39,479 nucleotides of DNA from Oscillospiraceae bacterium (GTDB taxonomy: Bacteria > Bacillota > Clostridia > Oscillospirales > Oscillospiraceae), in contig JAFSCK010000107.1 of NCBI GenBank assembly GCA_017436785.1, positions 1-39,479 of the forward strand, in the 5' to 3' direction. The notes under the pieces were generated by a model. That model saw nothing but the letters and a program-made list of their open reading frames with translations, ran no database searches and was not told where the DNA came from. Every line of letters starts with the position of its first letter. Position 1 is the first letter of the stretch. Positions 8,093-16,508 of the stretch are shown here, piece by piece. The position numbers were made by a program, and so were the translations under genes.

Positions 8093-8122
8093 AATAAATC
8101 CTCCATTTTTTGGCTACACACA

Positions 8123-8235
8123 TGTCATTGCGAAGTGAGTCCTCAGACTGGTGTGGTGCCCTGCGCGAAGCGAGGAAAAATCTCCTTCAGTTTCGGGGAT
8201 TCCCACGCCAGTGTGTGCACTGGCTCGGAATGACA
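8123..8235. repeat. Dispersed palindromic repeat, family A
   Basis: This 113-bp copy starts TGTCATTGCGAAG and ends TCGGAATGACA. It carries CTCAGACTGGTGTGG, the GCGAAGCGAG motif shared with the copy at 29292, and CCAGTGTGTGCACTGG. It fills the gap between the DJ-1 and thymidylate kinase genes and stops 5 bases short of the kinase stop codon. Confidence 0.85.
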
Positions 8236-8239
8236 AAGG

Positions 8240-8905
8240 TTATGCTAAGCATTCAGATACGTGGCGGTAGATTTCTTCGTGGATATCCTCGATGGAGCGC
8301 ATGGCACCGTCCTTGACGCATTGGATGACGGTCCAGCCGTAAAATTCGGCGGCGGCCTTTCCGGTGCGGCGGCAGGTGGCAAGATAGGCCATGTCCTGCT
8401 CATGGATATCGGCGTGGGTATTGGTGTCGGCCTCCCGGCGGCGCATCATGGCTTCGGTGAAGTCAGTGGGCACGTCCAGATAGATCACCAGATCCGGCTT
8501 GGGAAGGCCAAGCTTGTCATATTCCAGATCGTAGAGCCATTTCAGAAAGTCCGGCTGTTTCTCCACTGGCTCCTTGGAGGCCTGATGGACAGCGTTGGAG
8601 GTGGTATAGCGGTCGGATACGATGAGACCGCCCTGTTCATACCAATCGCTCCAGACCTTCTTGTAGGAGGCGTAGCGGTCAACAGCATAGAAGGTGGAGG
8701 CGGCATAGGCGTTCACATCAGAGGGCCTGGTGCCAAATTCGCCTCCCAGATACATGCGGATCAGTGCAGAGCTGGGCTCGGCGTACTGGGGGAAGACCAG
8801 CTTTTGGAAGTGGTGATTTTCGGCTTCCAGCCGAGAGGTCAGCAGCTTGAACTGGGTAGACTTGCCGGAGCCGTCGGTACCCTCGATAACGATTAGTTTG
8901 CCCAT
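8240..8905 (-). CDS. tmk: Thymidylate kinase-like dTMP kinase
   Basis: The 221-residue protein has a P-loop GTDGSGKST (residues 9-17), the nucleoside-binding VSDRYTTSN motif, the DLVIYLDVP strand and a lid segment AMMRRREADTN. This fits thymidylate kinase, which phosphorylates dTMP to dTDP for DNA synthesis. The sequence is divergent compared with the compact Tmk usually found beside holB, so a broader deoxynucleoside-monophosphate kinase role is possible. The ribosome binding site TAAGGAG lies about 8 bases before the ATG. The gene is divergent to the helicase gene. Confidence 0.85.
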   Translation of the reverse strand: MGKLIVIEGTDGSGKSTQFKLLTSRLEAENHHFQKLVFPQYAEPSSALIRMYLGGEFGTRPSDVNAYAASTFYAVDRYASYKKVWSDWYEQGGLIVSDRYTTSNAVHQASKEPVEKQPDFLKWLYDLEYDKLGLPKPDLVIYLDVPTDFTEAMMRRREADTNTHADIHEQDMAYLATCRRTGKAAAEFYGWTVIQCVKDGAMRSIEDIHEEIYRHVSECLA

Positions 8906-9020
8906 ATTTAAATCTCCTTATAGTACGGACATATTATCATACGTTACAATATACCATAATTATCGGGGTTTGTCCACCTTTCGTGGATTTCGGATTTCTT
9001 AATTTTCTAAAAACAGAAAT

Positions 9021-9041
9021 TGTAGGGCAGCCTGCCCTACA
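9021..9041. repeat. Short palindrome, family B (minimal copy)
   Basis: TGTAGGGCAG-C-CTGCCCTACA is a near-perfect 21-bp palindrome. Its ends (TGTAGGGC/GCCCTACA) match those of the longer family B elements at 21412, 31958 and 34816. Confidence 0.7.
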
Positions 9042-9061
9042 AAGGAATATCCCAGAAATGG

Positions 9062-9090
9062 TTGCAAAATTGGGGAAAAGATGATACAAT
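9062..9090 (+). promoter_or_regulatory. Sigma-A promoter of the DEAD-box gene
   Basis: TTGCAA (-35) and TACAAT (-10) are separated by 17 bp and lie 35 bases before the chosen start codon of the helicase gene. Confidence 0.75.
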
Positions 9091-9124
9091 ATCGTGACGA
9101 ATTATGAAAAAAGGAAAGAACACT

Positions 9125-10306
9125 ATGGAAGCAACGTTTGAAAGCCTTGGCCTGTCGGATGCCATGCTGAAGGCTTTGGAGAAGAAGGGCTATGGCTATC
9201 CCACCACCATTCAGGCGGAGGCCATTCCTCATTTTATGGAGTGGAAGGATGTCATCGCCAAGGCCCCTACCGGTACCGGCAAGACCTTTGCCTTCGGCAT
9301 CCCCATGATCGAGCACATCGATCTGGAGGTGGAAGGGGTACAGGGATTGATCCTTGCACCGACCCGGGAGCTGGCCATCCAGATCGGTGACGAGCTGCGG
9401 GGTTTGCTGACCTACTATCAGGGCATCCGGGTGGCGGTGCTGTATGGCGGCGCCGGTATCGGCGGTCAGATCAAGCAGCTGGAAAAGAAGCCTCAGATCG
9501 TGGTGGCCACACCCGGACGGCTGATGGACCATTATAACCGGAAGACCATCCGTCTGGATAAAATTCAGACTGTGGTGCTGGATGAAGCAGACCGGATGCT
9601 GGATATGGGCTTTTTCAAGGATGTGACCCGGATCATCGAAAAGGTGAAAAACCGGAAGAATCTGGGTCTGTTTTCCGCTACCATTTCTCAGGAGGTCATG
9701 ACGGTCAGCTGGATGTACCAGCGGGACGAGGTGGAGATCACTGTGGAGCCCAAGCAGGAGGATCGGCCCGATATCGATCAGTTCAGCTTAAGCTGCACTC
9801 CGCTGGAAAAGGCGGAGACCACTCTGCGGCTGATCCGCACGCAGGGCTACGAGCGGATCATGATCTTCTGCAATACCAAGCACATGTGCCAGCGGCTGTC
9901 TGACGAATTTCAGAGGGCTGGTCTGGACTGCGACTGCATCCATGGCGACATCCGCCAGAAGCAGCGGGAGAAGACCATGCAGAGCTACCGGGACGGTAAG
10001 CTGGCGATCCTGATCGCCACCGATGTTGCCAGCCGGGGCATCGACGTGGACGATGTGGACTGCGTGATCAACTATGATGTGCCTGAGGAGAATGAATATT
10101 ATGTCCACCGCATTGGCCGTACGGGCCGTGCCAAGCGGAAGGGCGCGGCATGGAGTCTGGTGAGCAATTTCCCGGAGAAGGCAAAGCTGGATGAGATCTG
10201 CAAGTTCTGCAATTTTGCCATCAAGCCTATGGTGTTCGGAGAAGACGGGGCTCTGGCAGAGGACGTGGTGAAGGCAGCGCCTGCACCTAAGAGGCGGTTC
10301 CGATGA
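9125..10306 (+). CDS. DEAD-box ATP-dependent RNA helicase
   Basis: The 393-residue protein has all core helicase motifs: Q motif (Q30), Walker A APTGTGKT (47-54), PTRELA, TPGRLMD, DEAD (153-156), SAT (184-186), then GDIRQKQRE, ATDVASRGIDVD and HRIGRTGR. It uses ATP to unwind short RNA duplexes, for example in ribosome assembly or RNA decay. It stops soon after the second RecA domain (short tail ending APKRRFR), with no extra RNA-binding domain. I chose ATG 9125 because AAAGGAAAG is well spaced before it; ATG 9104 has no ribosome binding site. Its stop overlaps the next ATG by 4 bases. Confidence 0.93.
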   Translation: MEATFESLGLSDAMLKALEKKGYGYPTTIQAEAIPHFMEWKDVIAKAPTGTGKTFAFGIPMIEHIDLEVEGVQGLILAPTRELAIQIGDELRGLLTYYQGIRVAVLYGGAGIGGQIKQLEKKPQIVVATPGRLMDHYNRKTIRLDKIQTVVLDEADRMLDMGFFKDVTRIIEKVKNRKNLGLFSATISQEVMTVSWMYQRDEVEITVEPKQEDRPDIDQFSLSCTPLEKAETTLRLIRTQGYERIMIFCNTKHMCQRLSDEFQRAGLDCDCIHGDIRQKQREKTMQSYRDGKLAILIATDVASRGIDVDDVDCVINYDVPEENEYYVHRIGRTGRAKRKGAAWSLVSNFPEKAKLDEICKFCNFAIKPMVFGEDGALAEDVVKAAPAPKRRFR

Positions 10307-11190
10307 GGGCCATTGAGGCAGGATTTCTCCTTCTGACCAGTCATCTGGGAGACCCTGACCGCAGAGTGTTGTCCACAGCCCAGCTGCGGCAGCTGGCGGA
10401 CCGGGTCCGGAGTGGAGCGCATCACGGGGAAGACCGGGAGCTTTCAGAAAAGGACCTGCTGGCCTTGGGCTACAGCCGGGAAATGGCAAGCCGAATCGCA
10501 ACGCTGCTGGACGGGGAAGAGGCTCTGGAGCATTACCTTCGGCGGGGCCGTGCCATGGATTGTGTTCCGCTGACCCGGGTCAGCGGGGGATATCCGCTGC
10601 TGCTGCGGCAGCGGCTTGGGCTGGATAGTCCCGGATGCCTATGGGCCAAGGGGGATCTGGAAATTCTGAACACACCTGCGATCGCACTGGTGGGCAGCCG
10701 GGAGCTGCGGCAGGAAAACCGTGTCTTTGCAGAGGCTGTTGGCTACCACGCCGCCATGCAGGGGCTGACGCTGGTTTCCGGCAATGCCAGAGGGGCTGAC
10801 CGGACTGCGCAGGAGGCCTGCCTCCAAGCGGGAGGCCGGGTCATCAGTATCGTGGCAGATGAGCTGAGCAAACAGCCCATGAAACGAAATGTGCTGTATC
10901 TCAGCGAGGATGGCTTTGACGAGGGCTTTTCCGCCCAGCGGGCCCTGAGCCGCAACCGCTGCATCCATGCTCTGGGGCAGCTGGTATTCGTGGCCCAGTC
11001 AGACCTGCATAGGGGCGGTACTTGGGATGGTACGGTGAAAAACCTCCGCTTCGGCTGGAGCACGGTGGCATGCTTCCGGGACGGAAGTGAAGCATCCATA
11101 CAGCTGGAGCAGATGGGGGCTTATCTCATCGGCGAGGAAGAACTGAAGGATTTTTCCGTGCTGGCGGAAATGGAACAGAAATTATTTTGA
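10303..11190 (+). CDS. DprA/Smf-like DNA-processing protein (divergent)
   Basis: The 295-residue protein has a DprA-type Rossmann core. YPLLLRQRLG leads into it, then VGSREL (about residue 128), SGNARGADRTAQEACL (about 163, in place of the usual SGxAxGID..AH) and SRNRCIHALG. An N-terminal helical part (1-90) precedes it; there is no C-terminal winged helix. DprA loads RecA on single-stranded DNA during uptake, but this version lacks the classic motif residues, so a different nucleotide- or DNA-related role (as in other DprA/LOG-like families) is possible. It overlaps the helicase stop by ATGA and is surely co-transcribed. Confidence 0.8.
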   Translation: MRAIEAGFLLLTSHLGDPDRRVLSTAQLRQLADRVRSGAHHGEDRELSEKDLLALGYSREMASRIATLLDGEEALEHYLRRGRAMDCVPLTRVSGGYPLLLRQRLGLDSPGCLWAKGDLEILNTPAIALVGSRELRQENRVFAEAVGYHAAMQGLTLVSGNARGADRTAQEACLQAGGRVISIVADELSKQPMKRNVLYLSEDGFDEGFSAQRALSRNRCIHALGQLVFVAQSDLHRGGTWDGTVKNLRFGWSTVACFRDGSEASIQLEQMGAYLIGEEELKDFSVLAEMEQKLF

Positions 11191-11216
11191 CCCATGACGT
11201 TTTTCGTCATGGGTCA
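11188..11216 (+). terminator. Terminator-like hairpin after the DprA-like gene
   Basis: TGACCCATGACG pairs perfectly with CGTCATGGGTCA around TTTTT. The stop codon itself is in the stem. The following run is only moderately T-rich (TTTGTGTTTTT). Confidence 0.75.
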
Positions 11217-11228
11217 TTTGTGTTTTTA

Positions 11229-11324
11229 TGTCATTGCGAGGAGCGAAGAGACGTGGCAATCCCCGCAAGTTTCCAAATGGTATCGTTTGGTGATCGTGGG
11301 CGGACCTTTGGTGTGGCAATGACA
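11229..11324. repeat. Dispersed palindromic repeat, family A
   Basis: This 96-bp copy starts TGTCATTGCGAGG and ends GGCAATGACA. It has the GAGCGAAGAGACGTGGCAAT and CCCCGCAAGTTTCC motifs shared, in opposite orientation, with the copy at 29292-29452. Confidence 0.85.
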
Positions 11325-11350
11325 TGTCTTGGTTGATACAGCGCGTTAAA

Positions 11351-11863
11351 TTACAGCTTGCGGGCCCAATCAGCCAGCATGGCTTCGCTGTCCTTGCACT
11401 GGTGGCCCCGGATGGACAGGCCGGGGAGCAGGGAAGCGCCGGGGCAGGAGGCGGCGATGTCGGCTTCGGAATTGGCAAGGCCGCTGCCTTCATTGGTGCA
11501 CAGGGGGACGATCCGCTTGCCGGACCAATCATAGTGCTCCAAGAAGGTGAAGATGCTCATGGGAGCGGTGCCGCACCAGCAGGGATAGCAGACGAAAATG
11601 GTATCGTAGCCGCTGATGTCCGCTACATAGCCCTTGATTTCCGGGCGGGCCTTGGCCTTAAACTCTGCAAAGGCTTCGCCGCAGCAGGCCTTGTAGTTTT
11701 CGGCGTAGGGCTTGACAGTATCCACCTCAAACAGATCGGCGTTCAAGGCCTTGGCGATGTACTCGGCAGCGTATTCCGTGTTGCCCTTTTCCAGCACCTG
11801 AATGCCGCCGGGCATGTGGTTTTCGCCCTTGCGGGAGTAATAGACCACCAGTGTGTTTGCCAT
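11351..11863 (-). CDS. Flavodoxin family protein
   Basis: The 170-residue protein begins NTLVVYYSRKGEN, the place of the FMN-phosphate loop in flavodoxins. VCYPCWCGTAPMSIFTFLE and PLCTNEGSGLA follow, as in the flavodoxin-4 group of FMN proteins. These act as small electron carriers or FMN-dependent reductases in the cytoplasm. An AAAAGGAG ribosome binding site precedes the ATG at 11863. It is 28 bases downstream of the XRE regulator gene on the same strand, which suggests the regulator controls it. Confidence 0.88.
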   Translation of the reverse strand: MANTLVVYYSRKGENHMPGGIQVLEKGNTEYAAEYIAKALNADLFEVDTVKPYAENYKACCGEAFAEFKAKARPEIKGYVADISGYDTIFVCYPCWCGTAPMSIFTFLEHYDWSGKRIVPLCTNEGSGLANSEADIAASCPGASLLPGLSIRGHQCKDSEAMLADWARKL

Positions 11864-11891
11864 ATAAATCGACTCCTTTTATTTGTAAGTT

Positions 11892-12620
11892 TTATATTTT
11901 AAAATCGTAGGGCTCTGCGGTGCCGTCATACCGGCATTGCAGAAAAATGTCCGCGTAGGAAATACCATCCCGCCGATAGCGCAGCTCGAAGCAGGGAAGG
12001 CAGTCCTTTTTTGCTGCCTTTGGGATGCCGGCGGTGTGCAGGCTTTCCAAAATGGTCTGGATGGCTCGGGAAACTTGCCGGTCATCTCTGCCATTGGGCT
12101 CCGGGATGGTCAGGACAGCATAGCAGCAGCTTTCCTGACAGGTAAGCTCCGGGCCGCTGCAGCGGGGCTGAAAGCCGGTGGGAAGGACATAAGCAGCTGC
12201 GGCACCTTGCAAACCGAAGCGCTCCCTCTGCTCGGAGGAAACATAGGGAAAGCTCCAGCGAAGCAGCACCGGCGGGGTTTGGGAAGCTTCCAACAGCCCG
12301 CTACGCTTTGCCCAGTCCTGCAAGTGCAGCTGCACATCAGCGTGGGCGTTGGGGGAGATCGTCACATACCGGGCCATGGTGAAGGGGACGGTCTGGACAA
12401 ACCGCAAGGATACAGTCTGGCCGGACAGGTCCTGCCGCAGCAGGTCATCCAGCGTGCAGGAGAAAAAGTCCGCAAGGGTCATCAGCGTGACCAGCTCCGG
12501 AACCTGACCGGATTCCCATTTGGAGACGGTCTGTCGGGAGACACCAAGGGTCTGGGCAAGCTGCTCCTGTGTCAGTCCTTTTTTGCGGCGTAAAAACAGC
12601 AGATTTGATCCAAATTGCAT
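11892..12620 (-). CDS. XRE-family regulator with C-terminal effector-binding-like domain
   Basis: The 242-residue protein has an N-terminal Cro/C1-type helix-turn-helix (residues 6-60: LTQEQLAQTLGVSRQTVSKW, then LADFFSCTLDDLL). A linker and a 150-residue domain resembling GyrI/AraC-type effector-binding domains follow (RYVTISPNAHADV, PYVSSEQRERFGLQGAAAAY). It probably binds a small ligand and controls itself and the downstream flavodoxin. AAGGAGGGA lies about 6 bases before the ATG, and a good promoter is at 12644-12672. Confidence 0.85.
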   Translation of the reverse strand: MQFGSNLLFLRRKKGLTQEQLAQTLGVSRQTVSKWESGQVPELVTLMTLADFFSCTLDDLLRQDLSGQTVSLRFVQTVPFTMARYVTISPNAHADVQLHLQDWAKRSGLLEASQTPPVLLRWSFPYVSSEQRERFGLQGAAAAYVLPTGFQPRCSGPELTCQESCCYAVLTIPEPNGRDDRQVSRAIQTILESLHTAGIPKAAKKDCLPCFELRYRRDGISYADIFLQCRYDGTAEPYDFKI

Positions 12621-12643
12621 CCGATCCCTCCTTTTTTGCTTTT

Positions 12644-12672
12644 ATTATAACAAAGAATGGAGGCACTGTCTA
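12644..12672 (-). promoter_or_regulatory. Sigma-A promoter of the XRE-flavodoxin operon
   Basis: On the minus strand TAGACA (-35) and TATAAT (-10) are separated by exactly 17 bp, 23 bases before the XRE start codon. Confidence 0.8.
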
Positions 12673-12745
12673 TCAATTTCCCGGTGCTTTTTTACAGCAG
12701 CAGGGAATGCAGTGGTTGCGTGACAGCACTGGAAAGGGATAGTGA

Positions 12746-12774
12746 TTGACGAAACCCTAAAAAACTGGTACAAT
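12746..12774 (+). promoter_or_regulatory. Sigma-A promoter of the secreted transpeptidase-like gene
   Basis: TTGACG and TACAAT are separated by 17 bp and end 31 bases before the ATG at 12806. Confidence 0.82.
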
Positions 12775-12805
12775 ATCCGTAAGTTTCGACAAAAGGAGGC
12801 AGACA

Positions 12806-13945
12806 ATGAAAAAAATCCTCGCATTTTTGCTGGCGCTCTGCCTCTTGATCCCCTTGATCCCGGAAGCAAGGGCTTATGAGGAAGGACAGGCATTCCGTCC
12901 GGACCTTTCTGCCCGTATCCGGGATCCGAAAAAACGGGAATATGTAGAAATGATGATCGATCACTATATCCGTACGGATAAAATGGTCCAGCAGGCGCTG
13001 GCAGGGGGATTTTCTGCCATGTTCCTGTTTGATGGCTGCTCCGACAATATGAACGACCCGGAGCTGCAGGATCTGACCTATTACCGGGTGACGGGTGTCT
13101 GCGTGGTGGTGAAGCTGAATTGGAAGGGGGAGCCGGTGGTGACCTACTTCAACAAAAATTGCAGCACCATCCCCGACCGGCCGCTGGAATACGGTGCATG
13201 GTCCTTGCCGGAGGTGGGTAAGGTGGGACCGGCCACCATTTGCGACGGCACCTATCAGGTCTACTCTGTGATGCATAAGGGAAAATATGAGGCACTGCAT
13301 CTGCGGACGGATTACCATGACGGTCTGATCGATGCGGTGTACCTGACTCCGGCGGGCTATGTCAATTCCCGGGCCAGTGAGATCAATGTGCATACCCGTA
13401 CCAGCAACCATGTCAGCGGCACCAGCATGTGGTCCGCGGGCTGTCCGCTGGTTGGCGACGGAGATCATTGGGAGTTCTGGCGGCTGGTGGATTCCATGTA
13501 TTACTCGCTGTATAAGGAATTTGAGGTGGGGAATTTCCTTGGCACCGTGACGGTGGACCGGCAGGGAATGAAAGAGGAGCTTTATGAGCTGTATGAAAAC
13601 AGGGAAGCGGTGGAAAGCTTTTTGACCAATTCCCGCATCGCCCAGCCGGCTCAATATCTCAATGGCTGCACCGATGCCCAGCGCTATAAGCAGCCGGAGG
13701 AAAAGAAGCTTACCATTGCCACCCAGCTTATGAGCCTGCCTTGCAGCAATGCAACAGATGCACGGTCCCTGGTGCGGGCTACCTTGCCGGAGGGAGAAAT
13801 GCTGCGGATCACCGGAAGCATCCGCAACTCCGCAGGGAACCTGTGGTATCAGGTGGAAGTGAACGGAAGATCCGGTTTTGTATACAGCGGACATCTGGAA
13901 GAGGAAAGCTTCGCAGACTGGCTGTTCCGAAAGCTATTTACATAA
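12806..13945 (+). CDS. Secreted protein with L,D-transpeptidase-like motif and SH3b domain
   Basis: The 379-residue protein has a signal peptide (1-23, cleavage after ARA). Its middle region carries NVHTRTSNHVSGTSMWSAGC: H196/H202, then S210-x-G-C213. This resembles the YkuD L,D-transpeptidase H...SxGC active site, but it lacks the HGT start and the arginine normally after the Cys, so homology is suggestive, not proven. The C-terminus (about 303-365) reads like a bacterial SH3 domain (LWYQVEVNGRSGFVYSGHL), which binds cell wall. Its own promoter and terminator enclose it. An AAAGGAGG site precedes the ATG. It may act on peptidoglycan beside the endolysin cassette downstream. Confidence 0.72.
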   Translation: MKKILAFLLALCLLIPLIPEARAYEEGQAFRPDLSARIRDPKKREYVEMMIDHYIRTDKMVQQALAGGFSAMFLFDGCSDNMNDPELQDLTYYRVTGVCVVVKLNWKGEPVVTYFNKNCSTIPDRPLEYGAWSLPEVGKVGPATICDGTYQVYSVMHKGKYEALHLRTDYHDGLIDAVYLTPAGYVNSRASEINVHTRTSNHVSGTSMWSAGCPLVGDGDHWEFWRLVDSMYYSLYKEFEVGNFLGTVTVDRQGMKEELYELYENREAVESFLTNSRIAQPAQYLNGCTDAQRYKQPEEKKLTIATQLMSLPCSNATDARSLVRATLPEGEMLRITGSIRNSAGNLWYQVEVNGRSGFVYSGHLEEESFADWLFRKLFT

Positions 13946-13948
13946 GCG

Positions 13949-13985
13949 ATAACCTCACTCTGCTTCAGAGTGGGGTTATTTTTTT
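13949..13985 (+). terminator. Terminator of the secreted transpeptidase-like gene
   Basis: ATAACCTCACTCTG pairs with CAGAGTGGGGTTAT (one mismatch) around CTT and is followed by seven T. Confidence 0.92.
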
Positions 13986-14048
13986 ACAAAAGTAAGACGA
14001 GTTTGGGCAACTTTTCCACCATTTGCGGATAGGGGTGGAGGGATGCAA

Positions 14049-15602
14049 ATGATTATTACAACAAAAGTAAACATGGACCTGCAGCAGCCCGGGACGATCC
14101 CGGTGGTGGAAGCGGTACAGAATGACCGGTATTGCCGGAATCTGGAGCTGGTGCTGACTTCCGGCGGGGAAAGCTGGCCTATTCCCGAGGGCGCACGGGC
14201 AGTGATCGGCTACACAAAAGCCAATGGAAAGGGCGGAGAATACGATATCCTGCCGGATGGGACCCCCGGTTGGACCGCAGCGGAAAATGTGCTGACGGTG
14301 GCGCTGGCACCCAAGGTGCTGACGACTCCCGGCGCGGTACAGCTGTCGGTGACTCTGCTGGAGGGCAGTGAGCAGGTGACGGCCTTTCCGGTTCTGATCC
14401 ATGTGCAGGCAGATGCTATGGGACGGGTAGAGGATGAAGAGGAATATTTCTCCATTTCCGGATTCCTGCCTGCTCCGGTGCGAGGGGCTGTGGGACAGAT
14501 CTTCCGGATCTCTTCCGTCAACGAAAAGGGACAGGTCACAGGAATCACCGCCATTGACTCGGACATCCTGAACCAGAAGGATGCCTCCGATGAGGAATTG
14601 CTGGCGGCTACCTATACCTTGACTGCGGAGGACTATATCCACGGCCTCTGGAATGGCCCGCTGGATGCAGGCAGCGAGGTGCCCTATACCACAACGGATA
14701 TTGCGGACAAGTTCTGTACCCGGAAGATCAAAACTACCATTTTGCCCAAAATGTCCTACTGCTATTTTACCACACCTACGGAGTACATCTTCTGGAACAA
14801 CGGTGCCTTCGTGGGGAAAGCAGCTTGGGCGGAAATTTCTGATAAATGGCAGATTGGCTACGAATTTGACGAGGTTGCCATCAATTTCTCTTGGGGCTGG
14901 GACTATGTTGGTACGGAGGTGATCGTCCGGCTGACGGTGGCCGTGGCGGAATTTGAGAAGGTTCTGGTGCTGGGAGACAGTATTTCCGCGGATTATTACG
15001 GAAATTATCCCAAATGGGTGACGCAGCTCATTGAGGAGGGCTTCTTCCCTGCAAGTACCAATAACAACAGTATCCATGCCACCGGCTTTGTGGCAGAGTA
15101 CACGGCTGAGGGGGACGTGGACAACAATTTTCTTCACCGTATTGAGGCGGTGACGGAAAAGGAGGGGTACGATCTGGTGGTGGTCTTTGGCGGCATCAAT
15201 GACTACATCCAGAATATCCCCATGGGAGAAAGCGGCGGTGACAGGACCGCTTCCTTCGCGCCTGCGGTTGACTACTTCTTCTCCTATCTGATGGAGAATT
15301 TTCCCAACGCCCGGATCGTGGTGCTGTCTCCTCTGCGGACTTACAATGTTTATGCCAATACGGCTGGACACCTGCAGACAGAGTATGCCGACTATATCCG
15401 GCAGGTGGCAAAGCAGTACTGTCTTCCTGTGCTGAACCTGACGGAGGAAAGTGGTTTCTGCCCCTTCCACGAATCCTTTAAGAACCGGTGGACCCTGATC
15501 CCGGAGGGCTATGAGGAGGGCGATGGGGTCCATCCCAATGAAGCCTACCAGAAGGGGTTTCTGGCACCTATGATCCGTGGCTTCCTTCAGCAGTTTGCAT
15601 AA
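14049..15602 (+). CDS. Phage baseplate upper protein (BppU-like) fused to an SGNH/GDSL hydrolase
   Basis: The protein is 517 residues. Residues 1-120 match the BppU N-terminal domain of Siphoviridae baseplates. A linker (138-170: FLPAPVRGAVGQIFRI) is typical of such proteins. A beta-rich part (about 185-300) follows, and residues 303-517 form an SGNH hydrolase: GDSIS (D310, S311), GGIND (G382, N384) and DGVHPN (D492, H495). The enzyme part probably de-esterifies a cell-surface glycan or peptidoglycan, as in host-recognition fibres. I chose ATG 14049, seven bases after GGAGG; ATG 14043 is too close to it. It is the first gene of a four-gene phage-like cassette. Confidence 0.88.
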   Translation: MIITTKVNMDLQQPGTIPVVEAVQNDRYCRNLELVLTSGGESWPIPEGARAVIGYTKANGKGGEYDILPDGTPGWTAAENVLTVALAPKVLTTPGAVQLSVTLLEGSEQVTAFPVLIHVQADAMGRVEDEEEYFSISGFLPAPVRGAVGQIFRISSVNEKGQVTGITAIDSDILNQKDASDEELLAATYTLTAEDYIHGLWNGPLDAGSEVPYTTTDIADKFCTRKIKTTILPKMSYCYFTTPTEYIFWNNGAFVGKAAWAEISDKWQIGYEFDEVAINFSWGWDYVGTEVIVRLTVAVAEFEKVLVLGDSISADYYGNYPKWVTQLIEEGFFPASTNNNSIHATGFVAEYTAEGDVDNNFLHRIEAVTEKEGYDLVVVFGGINDYIQNIPMGESGGDRTASFAPAVDYFFSYLMENFPNARIVVLSPLRTYNVYANTAGHLQTEYADYIRQVAKQYCLPVLNLTEESGFCPFHESFKNRWTLIPEGYEEGDGVHPNEAYQKGFLAPMIRGFLQQFA

Positions 15603-15615
15603 GGAGGATGGAAGC

Positions 15616-16188
15616 ATGACCATTCGGCAGCGGCAGCATCTGCTGGCCTATTTGGGCTATTATACCGGGAGCGTGGATGGCCTGTGGGGTCCAAAGTCCC
15701 GGGATGCAGCGACACGATTCCAACGGGAGTATGGAGGGCTAACGCCCGATGGAACGGTGGACGGCGATACAGAGGCGGCGCTGAGGCAGGCGGTGGCCGA
15801 GGGAATGCCGGAACGGGAAGCAGACAGCTTCTGGGAGGAAATTCATTATTTTTCCCGGGAGGAATTTCGCTGCAAATGCGGCGGAAGGTTCTGCAGCGGC
15901 TACCCTGCAGAAATGAAGCAGGCGGTGGTACTGGTGGCGGACCGGGCAAGGGCACATTTTGGTGCCCCTGCCCATGTGGTCAGCGGTCTGCGATGCCGGC
16001 AGCATAACGCCAATTCCGGCGGGGTAGAAAATTCCCAGCATATGTCCGGGGAGGCTGTTGACCTGCGGATCGATGGGGTCAGCGCCGATACGCTGCTGGC
16101 ATTTGTGCGCTTCCAACCAGAGGTGCGCTATGCCTATAAGATCAACAGCACCAATGTACACTTTGACATCCCTCGGGAAGCGGGGTGA
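15616..16188 (+). CDS. Endolysin: peptidoglycan-binding domain plus M15 peptidase
   Basis: The 190-residue protein starts with a PG_binding_1 domain (residues 2-60: LLAYLGYYTGSVDGLWGPKS). A peptidase M15 (D-Ala-D-Ala carboxypeptidase-like) domain follows, with zinc ligands H142 and D149 in QHMSGEAVDL and H182 in VHFDI. A Cys-rich FRCKCGGRFC segment (85-93) is typical of phage M15 lysins. It cuts peptidoglycan cross-bridges or stem peptides. AAGGAGG (15601-15607) decides the ATG at 15616 rather than 15577. There is no signal peptide, so export would depend on the holin two genes downstream. Confidence 0.92.
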   Translation: MTIRQRQHLLAYLGYYTGSVDGLWGPKSRDAATRFQREYGGLTPDGTVDGDTEAALRQAVAEGMPEREADSFWEEIHYFSREEFRCKCGGRFCSGYPAEMKQAVVLVADRARAHFGAPAHVVSGLRCRQHNANSGGVENSQHMSGEAVDLRIDGVSADTLLAFVRFQPEVRYAYKINSTNVHFDIPREAG

Positions 16189-16192
16189 CAAG

Positions 16193-16495
16193 ATGGAAGC
16201 GTGGAAACTGCTGGCGAACTGTGCCGGAGATCTCTGCCAGATCGTGACCTGCGCGGTGCTGCTGATCCGGCCTTTGCGGGAATGGATCATGGGCACCCGG
16301 GCTCTACGGGAAGGGCAGCGATGCCTGCTTCGTTCGGAGATCGTCAGGATCTACTACCGCCATGGCAAGGATAAGCATCTGCAGGAATATGCCTACCGGA
16401 ATCTGGAGCACTGTTACCGGGCCTATAAGGCATTAGGTGGCAACTCCTTCGTAGACCATATTTACGAGGAAATGCAGGATTGGGAAATTATTTAG
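16193..16495 (+). CDS. Small phage protein next to the holin
   Basis: The 100-residue protein begins with a hydrophobic segment (about 5-30: LLANCAGDLCQIVTCAVLLI). A helical basic region and a C-terminal LGGNSFVDHIYEEM motif follow. Proteins with this layout and a closing LGGN...Y.EM motif are common beside holin genes in Gram-positive phages and are sometimes called holin-like; the function is unknown. GGGGTGA ends 4 bases before the ATG. It lies 4 bases after the endolysin stop. Confidence 0.78.
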   Translation: MEAWKLLANCAGDLCQIVTCAVLLIRPLREWIMGTRALREGQRCLLRSEIVRIYYRHGKDKHLQEYAYRNLEHCYRAYKALGGNSFVDHIYEEMQDWEII

Positions 16496-16508
16496 AGGAG
16501 GAACGGAT

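Noticed and set aside
13965-15623. A 552-codon open frame on the minus strand across the baseplate-SGNH gene
   Set aside because: It runs through the terminator at 13949-13985, has no ribosome binding site and its protein is rich in His, Arg and Pro as expected of an antisense shadow.
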